In this document: positions 30,396-38,100 of the stretch, in pieces
Layout: each line of letters starts with the position of its first letter
Numbering within the stretch: the stretch's first letter is position 1
Source: Gammaproteobacteria bacterium
GTDB lineage: Bacteria > Pseudomonadota > Gammaproteobacteria > Acidiferrobacterales > SZUA-150
NCBI GenBank assembly: GCA_029880545.1
Contig: JAOUOD010000015.1
Coordinates: forward strand, 1-64,000
Length of the DNA stretch: 64,000 nucleotides
Reading direction: 5' to 3'
The notes under the pieces: generated by a model
Seen by the model: only the letters and a program-made list of their open reading frames with translations
What the model was told of the DNA's origin: nothing
Database searches by the model: none
Translations under genes and position numbers: made by a program

Positions 30396-31262
30396 TTAGT
30401 TCAGGAGACTGGCCAGTCGCTGACGATAGGCCGCTGCGCGTTCCGGGTCATTAGGCGCCAGCATGCTGGAGACAGTGATGATCATTTCCCTGGCGGCGCC
30501 ATTTTTATACCCCGGTTCCAGCTCCAGCAGCCCGAACAGGGAGTCCATCGCGCCGTTGTAGTCATGGCCCGCCACCTGGCACACGGCGAGGTCAAACCGG
30601 GCGTCATGGTCATCGACGTTCTGAGCCAATCGCGCCGTCAGCGCATCAATGCCTTCAGTTTTTGCAGCCAACGCGGCAAAGGTCAATTGACCAATGAGCG
30701 ACTTGCCCATATCGCTGTTCTTGTCCGGGTCCGGCAATCGATTGAACAACCCGGCGGCCTGTTCAGTTTCGCCGATATCAATAAATATCTGCACCATATC
30801 CATGGCCACCTGCGTATTGCCCGGGTGCTTCTTGATGGCCTCGGCCAACAGCACAATCGCGCCGGCAGTATCGCCGGACAGGTGCCTGGTGCGCGCCTGT
30901 TGGCGCAATTCATCGGCCTCACTGAATACGCCCACACCTTTCAGCAGCAGGCGCAATTCCGCTGCCTGCATCTCGCCTTCCTGCCTGAATGACTCCGCTC
31001 CTTCCTGGAATACCAGCAAGGTTGGCATATTGGTGATGCCAAACCGGTCGCGCAGGCCCGCCTGCTCGTCAATATCCACCTTGGCAAAAACAAACTGGCC
31101 GGCAAATTCCTGCGCCAGGCTGTGAATAGCATCGGCCATAACAATGCACGGCTCGGACCACATGCCCATGAACTCAACCAGCACCGGCGCCTTGCGGGAA
31201 TTTTCAATAACGTACTTGTCGAACCCGGATTCACCCACCTCGAAGACCAATGCCTGCGTCAT
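30396..31262 (-). CDS. cnoX: CnoX/YbbN-like thioredoxin with TPR domain
   Basis: The 288-residue product has an N-terminal thioredoxin fold (about 1-110) and a C-terminal TPR-like helical region (about 120-288), the layout of CnoX (YbbN), the chlorine-activated holdase that hands clients to GroEL and DnaK. The active site reads SEPC (residues 36-39) in place of CGPC: the first cysteine is missing, as in E. coli YbbN (SQHC), so no oxidoreductase activity is expected. Later features: FGITNMPTLLVF with the cis-proline, and FDLAVCQVAGHDYNGAMDSLFGLLE. ATG 31262 follows CAGGAG; the upstream start at 31286 is less likely. Confidence 0.9.
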   Translation of the reverse strand: MTQALVFEVGESGFDKYVIENSRKAPVLVEFMGMWSEPCIVMADAIHSLAQEFAGQFVFAKVDIDEQAGLRDRFGITNMPTLLVFQEGAESFRQEGEMQAAELRLLLKGVGVFSEADELRQQARTRHLSGDTAGAIVLLAEAIKKHPGNTQVAMDMVQIFIDIGETEQAAGLFNRLPDPDKNSDMGKSLIGQLTFAALAAKTEGIDALTARLAQNVDDHDARFDLAVCQVAGHDYNGAMDSLFGLLELEPGYKNGAAREMIITVSSMLAPNDPERAAAYRQRLASLLN

Positions 31263-31472
31263 GCCAATACTCCTGATTTTTAACATCTAATTACAGGTAC
31301 GCATCGTGTGGCCAAAACCTGCAACCTGGCCGTGCCTTGTACCGGATCTATGCTATAGTTTACCGCTCAACCCGCAGTACCGCAGCCTGTTCGCGGCGCA
31401 GTTCTCGTTTCCTCCACCTCTGCCATTTCAGGTGGATTTCCGTTCAACATTTGTGAATGAAAAGGGGGAAGA

Positions 31473-31880
31473 ATGAGTACCACCCAAAAATCAGATCCAT
31501 CCTGCGATACCATTCCGGCGGCAGCCGAAGTGTTTAACCAGTCACCGGATACCGGCAACGGCAATCACAGCATGATTACACTGCTGTGCACCCTGAAAGA
31601 TGAAGAGGCACGCAAACAATACCTGGCGCTGACCCGCGAGATCGCGTTTCCCATCAAGGCAGCGCATCCGTCATGCATCCGGGTTACGCAAACCATTCCC
31701 AAAAATACAGACAGTTTCCAGGTGTTGTGGGTGGAGGAATGGACGAACTCCAGTGATTTCACCAACACCATGAAGTCATTATTCAAAACCTATCCGAGAC
31801 TGAACAAGGTCAATGAATATCTCACCTGCAACCCGACGGTGACGGTATCGCGCATGATTACCAACGCTGATATTGCCTGA
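31473..31880 (+). CDS. ABM-like small alpha/beta barrel protein
   Basis: A 135-residue cytoplasmic protein. After a hydrophilic N-terminus of about 30 residues, ITLLCTLKDEEARKQYLALTREIAFPIKAAHPSCIRVTQTIP and FQVLWVEEWTNSSDFTNTMKSLFK resemble the dimeric alpha/beta-barrel (antibiotic biosynthesis monooxygenase, ABM) fold: two strand-helix-strand repeats with VEEW in the second. Members are heme-degrading or quinone-forming enzymes, or of unknown function. AAAGGGGGAAG lies just before ATG 31473. A terminator follows at 31904-31941. Assignment is by fold impression. Confidence 0.6.
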   Translation: MSTTQKSDPSCDTIPAAAEVFNQSPDTGNGNHSMITLLCTLKDEEARKQYLALTREIAFPIKAAHPSCIRVTQTIPKNTDSFQVLWVEEWTNSSDFTNTMKSLFKTYPRLNKVNEYLTCNPTVTVSRMITNADIA

Positions 31881-31903
31881 TTGTTTTCCGGCACCAGGCT
31901 GAT

Positions 31904-31941
31904 TCCGGCGAGCATTATTTCGCTCGCCGGAACTGTTTTTT
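31904..31941 (+). terminator. Rho-independent terminator of the ABM-like gene
   Basis: A 10-bp perfect stem TCCGGCGAGC (31904-31913) with GCTCGCCGGA (31922-31931) and an 8-base loop is followed by ACTGTTTTTT. It lies 24 bases after the ABM-like stop. The U tract is on the plus-strand side only, so it ends that gene and not the convergent one. Confidence 0.8.
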
Positions 31942-32452
31942 ATTCCACTGCAAACTCAATGCGCTCGGTAAGTTTTTTCAGGGCCTTTTTCGCGCAGGCT
32001 TCATCCTTTTCGCCACCCGGCGCACCACTGACACCCACGGCGCCAATATTATAACCACCGGCAACAATCCTGATGCCGCCAGTCATGACGATAATGCCGT
32101 CGATGTGATTGAGCTCCGGGCGAATGTCCTGGCGGGCCTTGGCAAACGTGCCACTGTCAGTCCAGGCCATGACACTGAGGTTGGCCTTGCGTTCGGCTAT
32201 TTCCAGGGTGAATCGTGACGCGGCATCATCACGCAGTGATGCCCTGACCAGGCCATGACGATCCACCACGACTACGGAAACGTGATAACCATCCTGGCGA
32301 CATGCCACGATGGTTTCATTGGCGATATCGCGCGCCAGTTCCATACCGATGCTCTTGTCGGTTACAACGTCAGCGGCATGCCCCACCTGCAGTAACGTGC
32401 CGAGCAAGAGTACACTTGTTGATCCAAACAGCAGTCTTTGAATCATTGTCAT
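31940..32452 (-). CDS. Exported GlcG/HbpS-family heme- or cofactor-binding protein
   Basis: A 170-residue periplasmic protein with a signal peptide (about 1-26, ending VGHAAD). The mature part follows the GlcG/HbpS family: SIGMELARDIANETIVACRQDGYHVSVVVVDRHGLVRASLRDD, AERKANLSVMAWTDSGTF, and GGIRIVAGGYNIGAVGVSGAPGGEKDEACAKKAL at the C-terminus. HbpS binds heme and interacts with sensor kinases; other members have no known ligand. ATG 32452 follows GATGAGGT; a second ATG two codons later is possible. Stand-alone gene, convergent with 31473-31880. Confidence 0.85.
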   Translation of the reverse strand: MTMIQRLLFGSTSVLLLGTLLQVGHAADVVTDKSIGMELARDIANETIVACRQDGYHVSVVVVDRHGLVRASLRDDAASRFTLEIAERKANLSVMAWTDSGTFAKARQDIRPELNHIDGIIVMTGGIRIVAGGYNIGAVGVSGAPGGEKDEACAKKALKKLTERIEFAVE

Positions 32453-32643
32453 ACCTCATCACTATTTGTTTGCCAGTAACGAAGTTGCAATTACCACGTT
32501 GCAACAACCAGCCCGGTATTTCCTGTCCCGCCAACCAGGCTGCAGCCGGGCACCGCATCACCCGGCAATGTTGACCATGATGAAAATCATTGCCTTGACG
32601 CGGATCAGGGAATTGACACGTTTTGATACAAGCTCAACAGTCA

Positions 32644-34137
32644 TCAGGTACCGCAAAAGGTGTGGCGAACCTCTTGTTCAGGAGCGGGGGGATTTTGATA
32701 ATACTCCTTGCCGGCCGGCACCGTAAACGGCATAGCCAATACGTCATGCAACTCATTAAACACGGAAAAATCACCATCATCCTCCGCTGCGCGAATGGCA
32801 GCTTCGACCTGGTGATTCCGCGGTATTACCAGCGGGTTAACCGCCTGCATGGACTGTTGACGAACTTCGTCGGTAACGGCCTGCCGACCCAGGCGTTCAC
32901 GCCATTGTTCCAGCCAGCGGTCCAGTTGACGGGTATTGGCGAACAGTTCGCGCAAGGCGTCATCCTGTACCGAAGGCGTGGCATCGAGCCGCGACAAGCG
33001 ACTGAACACCAGCGTAAAGTCCGCCGCTTGCCCGTCCATTACATCCAGTAACGCATCGACCAGCGCCTTGTCACTGGCCTGGATCGATTCTTCAACATCA
33101 GTGATGATGCCAAGCTTGGCACGCATGCCGGCAAGCCAGGCCTTATTATAAGTATCAGCATACGTATCCAGCACCGATTCAGCACGGGCGACGGCAGTGT
33201 CGGCATCATCCGCCAGTAGCGGCAACAACGCCTCGGCCAGGCGCGCCAGGTTCCACAAGCCAATGGACGGTTGCTGGCTGTAGGCATAGCGCCCGTTGCG
33301 GTCGATGGAACTGAATACCCGGTGATGCGTATAGCCATCGATGAACGCACACGGGCCGTAATCAATAGTCTCGCCGGCCACCGACATGTTGTCGGTATTC
33401 ATGACGCCATGAATAAAGCCCAGTTGCATCCAGCGGGCGATAAGTTCGGCCTGTGCGGTCACTACCTGTTGCAACAAGGCCAGGTATTCATTCTCCGCGT
33501 CGGCAGCACCAGGATATATTGTCTCGATAATATGGTCAGCCAGGTTTCTGACCTGCGCGGTCTCGCCCCGGGCGGCAAAATACTGGAACGTGCCGACCCG
33601 CACGAAGCTCCTTGCTACGCGGGTAATGACGCCGCCCGGCAACAGCCGTTCACGCGCCACCTCTTCGCCGGTAGTAACAGCCGCCAGCGCCCGCGTCGTC
33701 GGCACACCCAGGGCATGCATGGCTTCACTGAGCAGGTATTCACGCAGCACCGGGCCCAGCGCGGCGCGGCCATCGCCATTGCGGGAAAAGGCGGTCTGCC
33801 CCGATCCCTTTAGCTGGATTGACTGAACTGCGCCACCCGGCATCTCCACATCGCCGAGCAATATTGCCCGGCCATCGCCCAGTTGCGGTACGAAATGACC
33901 AAACTGGTGGCCAGCGTAAGCCATGGCCAGCGGCTCGGCACCCTCGGGAATACGGTTACCGGCGAACATCTCTGCCCAGTCCGCATCCGGCACGCTGTCC
34001 ACATCCATGCCCAGTTGCGCGGCCAGCTCGCGATTCAGCCTGATCAGGCCCGGTTGCTGAACGGTTGTCGGATCAACTCGCTGAAAAAACGCGTCGCCCA
34101 GGGCGGCGTAATGGTTGGAAAAAGTAATGGGCTTCAT
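32644..34137 (-). CDS. selO: SelO protein adenylyltransferase (AMPylase)
   Basis: A 497-residue pseudokinase-fold enzyme that transfers AMP from ATP to Ser/Thr/Tyr of target proteins (YdiU/SelO). Conserved parts: AYAGHQFGHFVPQLGDGRAILLGD, LKGSGQTAFSRNGDGRAALGPVLREYLLSEAMHALGVPTTR, the metal-binding HGVMNTDNMSVAGETIDYGPCAFID and TFCGT at the C-terminus, where selenocysteine-containing homologues have U. Here the conserved position is Cys. ATG 34137 gives the canonical family start (KPITFSNHYAALGDAFFQ); the upstream start at 34173 adds 12 residues unlike the family. Known role: redox homeostasis under oxidative stress. Confidence 0.95.
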   Translation of the reverse strand: MKPITFSNHYAALGDAFFQRVDPTTVQQPGLIRLNRELAAQLGMDVDSVPDADWAEMFAGNRIPEGAEPLAMAYAGHQFGHFVPQLGDGRAILLGDVEMPGGAVQSIQLKGSGQTAFSRNGDGRAALGPVLREYLLSEAMHALGVPTTRALAAVTTGEEVARERLLPGGVITRVARSFVRVGTFQYFAARGETAQVRNLADHIIETIYPGAADAENEYLALLQQVVTAQAELIARWMQLGFIHGVMNTDNMSVAGETIDYGPCAFIDGYTHHRVFSSIDRNGRYAYSQQPSIGLWNLARLAEALLPLLADDADTAVARAESVLDTYADTYNKAWLAGMRAKLGIITDVEESIQASDKALVDALLDVMDGQAADFTLVFSRLSRLDATPSVQDDALRELFANTRQLDRWLEQWRERLGRQAVTDEVRQQSMQAVNPLVIPRNHQVEAAIRAAEDDGDFSVFNELHDVLAMPFTVPAGKEYYQNPPAPEQEVRHTFCGT

Positions 34138-34254
34138 GATGAACCTGGTCGCACGAGAATTATTCAGATCCATTCTATGCCATAACGCGCGCCATGATGA
34201 CGATGCGACACAGATCGAGGGGTCTTTTGCTGAGCAGTGGCAACCCGGTAATCG

Positions 34255-35748
34255 TTATAACAAAGGCTTGATCGGCATTAGCTGCAACAGCTTGACCTTC
34301 ATTCGTTTTGCCAGCCCGGCTTCGCTGTCGGGCCTGTCTCGCGCAGGCCAGCTGTTCTCGGGCAACATATCGACTTCGATAAGCTTTTCGACAGCCGCAG
34401 CCAGCGGCGCGTGACTTACCACCAGGCCGACCTCGGTATTGAGATTTTCAGATCGTGGATCAAGATTGTAGGTACCAATAAACACGGTATCACCGTCCAC
34501 CACCATGGTCTTGGCATGAATGGCAAACACCGGTGGTTTCCTTGCGTACACCGGGTAGCGCTCCAGCAACTGCTGCCGGATCTCCGGATCCGGCCTGTAT
34601 TCGAACACCTCGACACCCAGCTTGATCAATTTCCTGCGCTGATTACGATAGCCGCTGAATGCCATCATGTTGTCGGTTGAGGCCAGGGAGTTGGTGCTGA
34701 TACGTATTTGCACACCACGCTTCCGGGCCTGGCGGAACAACGCAAATGCTTCATCGGACAGCACCAGGTAAGGCGACTGTATGGTGATACGTTTCCTGGC
34801 TTCGGCAAACATGGATACCAACGCCGTGGTTGCCGCACCACCGCCACTGAGCGCTATCCTCTTGCTGTTTTTTCCCGGCAGGTCGCAGATGAAATACACA
34901 TCGGTCCAGACTATTTCCCGCGCCAGCCGGTCAAATGCTTCCGGTATACTGCTGATGGCATCACGCACTTCCGGTTTGAAATTATCAGGAGCGTGCGCAT
35001 AGTCATGGAGCTCGCGGTAAATGGTTTTTACTTCATCGTCGTTGACGCTGACATGCTTTTTGAACAACCCCAAACCGTTAAACCGTTGCTGCACCGGTAC
35101 GCTTAACGGGTGACTCCAGAACCGCTCGAAGCTGGCGACAATATCCTGGACCACTTTGCCCAGTACCAGCGCATCGCGATCACGGAAGTTGTATTCCTGG
35201 TCATAGTCATAATATTCGTCGGCCATGTTACGACCGCCGACAATGGCGATACGGCCATCAACAATAAATGTCTTGTCGTGCATGCGCTGGTTGACGCCAC
35301 GAAAGTCAGTGGTCACATTGATCAAACGTTTGTACCAGGGCGTACCGACAGAATGGCGCGGGTTGTAAATATGAATATCTATGTTGGGGTGCAAAGCCAG
35401 TGCCAGCAAACTTTTGTCGGGCGCATCGATCATCAGGTCGTCGACAATAACGCGAACCTTCACGCCGCGCCCGGCGGCACGCAGCAGCGCCTCGCTGGCG
35501 AGTACGCCGATGTTATCCGTACTCCAGATGAAATACTGTACCTCGATGGACTGGCGCGCATGATCCGCCAGCCAGGCTCGCGCCAGCAGTGCTTGCTCGC
35601 CTCGATCAAGTACGTATACGCCGGATTGATCGGGATGCCGGGCGATTTCCTGGTACACCTGCTCCATGTCCCGTGGTGCAGCAACGGCAACGGCCGTTGT
35701 CAGCAACAACAGCCAGGCCAGAACCATCCTGATCAACAATAAAGGCAT
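34255..35748 (-). CDS. Exported phospholipase D-family protein (cardiolipin synthase-like)
   Basis: ATG 35748 follows CCAGGAGAATATCGC and yields 497 residues with a signal peptide or N-terminal anchor (PLLLIRMVLAWLLLLTTAVAVAAP). Two HKD motifs are present: HDKTFIVDGRIAIVGGRN (H157, K159) and HAKTMVVDGDTVFIGTYNLDPRSENLNTE, so a complete PLD catalytic pair exists. YVLDRGEQALLARAWLADHARQSIEVQYFIW is the usual N-terminal block of the periplasmic/outer PLD family near cardiolipin synthase ClsC. Products could be cardiolipin or phosphatidic acid derivatives. The 43-residue upstream extension lacks support. No partner gene of ClsC (ymdB type) is seen. Confidence 0.85.
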   Translation of the reverse strand: MPLLLIRMVLAWLLLLTTAVAVAAPRDMEQVYQEIARHPDQSGVYVLDRGEQALLARAWLADHARQSIEVQYFIWSTDNIGVLASEALLRAAGRGVKVRVIVDDLMIDAPDKSLLALALHPNIDIHIYNPRHSVGTPWYKRLINVTTDFRGVNQRMHDKTFIVDGRIAIVGGRNMADEYYDYDQEYNFRDRDALVLGKVVQDIVASFERFWSHPLSVPVQQRFNGLGLFKKHVSVNDDEVKTIYRELHDYAHAPDNFKPEVRDAISSIPEAFDRLAREIVWTDVYFICDLPGKNSKRIALSGGGAATTALVSMFAEARKRITIQSPYLVLSDEAFALFRQARKRGVQIRISTNSLASTDNMMAFSGYRNQRRKLIKLGVEVFEYRPDPEIRQQLLERYPVYARKPPVFAIHAKTMVVDGDTVFIGTYNLDPRSENLNTEVGLVVSHAPLAAAVEKLIEVDMLPENSWPARDRPDSEAGLAKRMKVKLLQLMPIKPLL

Positions 35749-35909
35749 GCGATATTCTCCTGGCGAACAGCGGTTGGTCCAGCGTTTACCCAGGCATACA
35801 GCCACCCTACTATAGACCCATGCCGACGACTTTTGAATACAGAAATGCCGGCAGCACCGGTTTCGTGATAGGTACAATAATTATTAGTGTTCCCCTGCAG
35901 TCACACTCG

Positions 35910-36695
35910 TTACCACATAACAGCAGCGATACTTTCTATCCGGTCTTCAATCTCATCCGGCAATTCGCTCAGAAAATCCAGTTGTGTGCGCTGTTCCAGT
36001 TCATCGACGCTGAGCCGGTAGTTGGGCAGGTCCCGGGTATCCAGTTTCCGGTTTGGGAGCAGGAACGCGATTACGTCCACACGCACGGGATCAAAGATAA
36101 CCTTGTAAAAATGCGAAGGTATGGTCACTTTGCCTTCCCCGATTGTCGCCGCCCCCGGTTCAACAATAGCGCCGGTAACAACATACACTTCCTGGCGTGC
36201 AGCGGCCCAGGTCCGCACCAGTGCTTCCAGTTCTTTCCAGATGTGGCGGTTAAAACCAATGCCCACCTGCGGTGCCATATTGGTGAGCAGGAAGCTTTCA
36301 CTCATGGCCCGCTCGCTCCAGCGCATGGCCGCTGCCGGTACCATGTGGCCACGATCAAATCCCGATCGACGATAGTCCCGCAACGTGGATCGCTGCTGCG
36401 CCGGAACATCGGCATCTTCCCGAAAACTGTCCTGGCGACGGACGACGCGCGCCTCCACTTTTTCACGGGTCAAGTGATACGCGGTCCAGCGCGCAATCTT
36501 GTGCTGCGGATCGTATGCGAGCAGGTAGCCCTGGCGGCATAACAACACCGGTGCCGGCCCGGGCAAGCCATACCGTATGTGCTCATGACAAGCCTGCGCC
36601 GGTTCGGGCAACGGCGGGGGAAGCGGCGTTTCGGCCACGGCGGGCGAAAGCCAGCAACAAAGCCATAACACCAGCACCCGGGAAAACGTTCGCAT
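35910..36695 (-). CDS. Secreted DNA/RNA non-specific endonuclease (NUC1/EndA type)
   Basis: A 261-residue exported nuclease. Residues 1-21 form a signal peptide (RTFSRVLVLWLCCWLSPAVAE). The ββα-metal motif reads RSGFDRGHMVPAAAM, with catalytic His117 in DRGHM (114-118); the metal-binding Asn is in FLLTNMAPQVGIGFNRHIWKELE. Upstream YLLAYDPQHKIARWTAYHL is typical of the Serratia nuclease/NUC1 family, which cuts DNA and RNA without sequence preference. The in-frame extension to 36731 is not needed. It may scavenge nucleotides or clear extracellular DNA. A palindrome ATACTT...AAGTAT lies upstream. Confidence 0.9.
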   Translation of the reverse strand: MRTFSRVLVLWLCCWLSPAVAETPLPPPLPEPAQACHEHIRYGLPGPAPVLLCRQGYLLAYDPQHKIARWTAYHLTREKVEARVVRRQDSFREDADVPAQQRSTLRDYRRSGFDRGHMVPAAAMRWSERAMSESFLLTNMAPQVGIGFNRHIWKELEALVRTWAAARQEVYVVTGAIVEPGAATIGEGKVTIPSHFYKVIFDPVRVDVIAFLLPNRKLDTRDLPNYRLSVDELEQRTQLDFLSELPDEIEDRIESIAAVMW

Positions 36696-36757
36696 ACGCA
36701 GTCTCGCACCCTGCGTCCGTCCCTGGACCATGAGTTATTGAATTCGGTGAATACCTC

Positions 36758-36781
36758 AATACTTTAATGAGTTTAAGTATT
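36758..36781. promoter_or_regulatory. AATACTT/AAGTATT inverted repeat upstream of the nuclease
   Basis: AATACTT (36758-36764) and AAGTATT (36775-36781) are inverted arms around a 10-base centre, 63 bases before the nuclease ATG. A similar ATACTT/AAGTAT palindrome lies near 37820 before the next minus-strand gene. A run of nine G (36814-36822) follows on the right side. Confidence 0.3.
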
Positions 36782-36843
36782 TTGTCTAATGCTGCCTACA
36801 GCACATTACATTCGGGGGGGGGATACAGGCCGTCTTGCGTTGC

Positions 36844-37761
36844 TTAATGGCGACGCGGACTGGATGTATTGGGAACCGGCAAATCAAACAGCATGGCACC
36901 GTTTCGCCAGGCGATATTCTCGGCCACGTCCTCGGGTAACTCCTTGAGCCAGTCGCGGTAGTCGCTCATGTACGTGCGCACCTTGTACCAGTAGTGGCTG
37001 GTATAGGTGCCGCTGCCGAGCAGCACCCGGTCCGGGTGACGCAGCATTAACGCTTTCCACTCCGGGTTCAGCTCACCCTGCGGCGCAACACTGCGACGGT
37101 GGGAAAGCTCCACCCACAGGTTGGGATAATAATCCAGCAACTGGCTGACCCGTTCTGGCGAGACGTCGACACCGGCATGGGCCCACAGCACCCGCAACGA
37201 TGGTTGCGCCGTGAAGATATGGCGAATCGCCGGCGGGTCAGAACGGGTGTGGAATACCAGTCGCCGGTTTGCCGCCAACGCCAACACCTGCCTGGCCACC
37301 GGCGTCTTGGCATCGACGTCAAAAAGAAATAATTCACCCAGGCCGCGGTAGGGCCGGCGCGCCAGTTCGGCCTCAATGTAGGCCGGCATGGCCGGGTCAC
37401 CGGGCCAGGTTTCACGGTGTTCGCGGCTATCACCCGGCACCAGCATCGGGATCACCCGCGCCGGGTTGCGCGCGTATAACTTCCAGGTACCCTCGTTGGG
37501 CGTGCTGCCCACCAGCATCCACGGTATGTTTATATCCTCAACACCGTTCATGATGGCTTCAGGTGATACGCGCGACCAGGCTTCTTCGTTGTAATGCACC
37601 TGGGCGTCAAATATCGGCGGCTCGTGAACGGGTTGCCAGAGCACCAACAGCAGCAGTAAAAGGGGCAGGCTCAAAAACCCCAGTACGCGTCCCCAGCGTG
37701 TACGAACAAGGAAATACTTTACCAGTTGTACCATCATTCGGATGGCAAAGACGATTCTCAC
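36844..37761 (-). CDS. Membrane-anchored amidohydrolase (amidohydro_2 TIM barrel)
   Basis: A roughly 305-residue protein with an N-terminal membrane anchor (LGFLSLPLLLLLLVLW, about residues 30-45) and then an extracytoplasmic TIM-barrel domain: PPIFDAQVHYNEEAW has the first-strand DxxxH-like ligand pair, YIEAELARRPYRGLGEL, RLVFHTRSDPPAIRHIF, LRVLWAHAGVDVSPERV and HPDRVLLGSGTY follow the order of amidohydrolase_2 proteins. The first-strand ligand is DAQVH rather than the common DxHxH, and SGTYTSHYW stands where GSDxP is usual, so metal use may differ. GTG 37761 is preceded by AGGTGG; ATG 37737 is the alternative. Substrate unknown. Confidence 0.72.
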   Translation of the reverse strand: MRIVFAIRMMVQLVKYFLVRTRWGRVLGFLSLPLLLLLLVLWQPVHEPPIFDAQVHYNEEAWSRVSPEAIMNGVEDINIPWMLVGSTPNEGTWKLYARNPARVIPMLVPGDSREHRETWPGDPAMPAYIEAELARRPYRGLGELFLFDVDAKTPVARQVLALAANRRLVFHTRSDPPAIRHIFTAQPSLRVLWAHAGVDVSPERVSQLLDYYPNLWVELSHRRSVAPQGELNPEWKALMLRHPDRVLLGSGTYTSHYWYKVRTYMSDYRDWLKELPEDVAENIAWRNGAMLFDLPVPNTSSPRRH

Positions 37762-37819
37762 TCTGGAACCACCTTTCCCGGCTTGCACTCCATAGAGTCG
37801 TCCGACCGGTTCAATCTTA

Positions 37820-37850
37820 TACTTTAATTAAGTATGGTATTAAACCATAC
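37820..37850. promoter_or_regulatory. Pair of inverted repeats upstream of the amidohydrolase
   Basis: ATACTT-TAATT-AAGTAT (37820-37836) is immediately joined to GTATGGT-ATTAA-ACCATAC (37832-37850), so two palindromes share bases. They lie about 60-90 bases before the amidohydrolase start, in the 340-base divergent interval before the kinase gene at 38101. The first shares its arms with the site at 36758-36781. The rest of 37851-38100 holds nothing I can assign. Confidence 0.35.
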
Positions 37851-38100
37851 CACCGCCAGGCCCAGGCATTATTCCAGTCAAATCCGGCAAGGCAAACCTG
37901 TCGTAAAGAATACAAATTTTACCTTGTGATTTGAAAGTCTTATATAAGTAGTGATTAGGAAAAAACTGTGCTAGGTTTGTTTTCAGTTACAGGTACTTAA
38001 CGCGACAACACCTAACAAGCAAAACCAGGTTGTTGCGACAACAAAACCCCGGGGCGCCTGGCTTCATACCATTTCACCTGGTTCCGAAAACATAGGCAAC

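Noticed and set aside
30396-31262. Active thioredoxin
   Set aside because: The active site is SEPC and lacks the N-terminal cysteine; the TPR tail fits CnoX instead.
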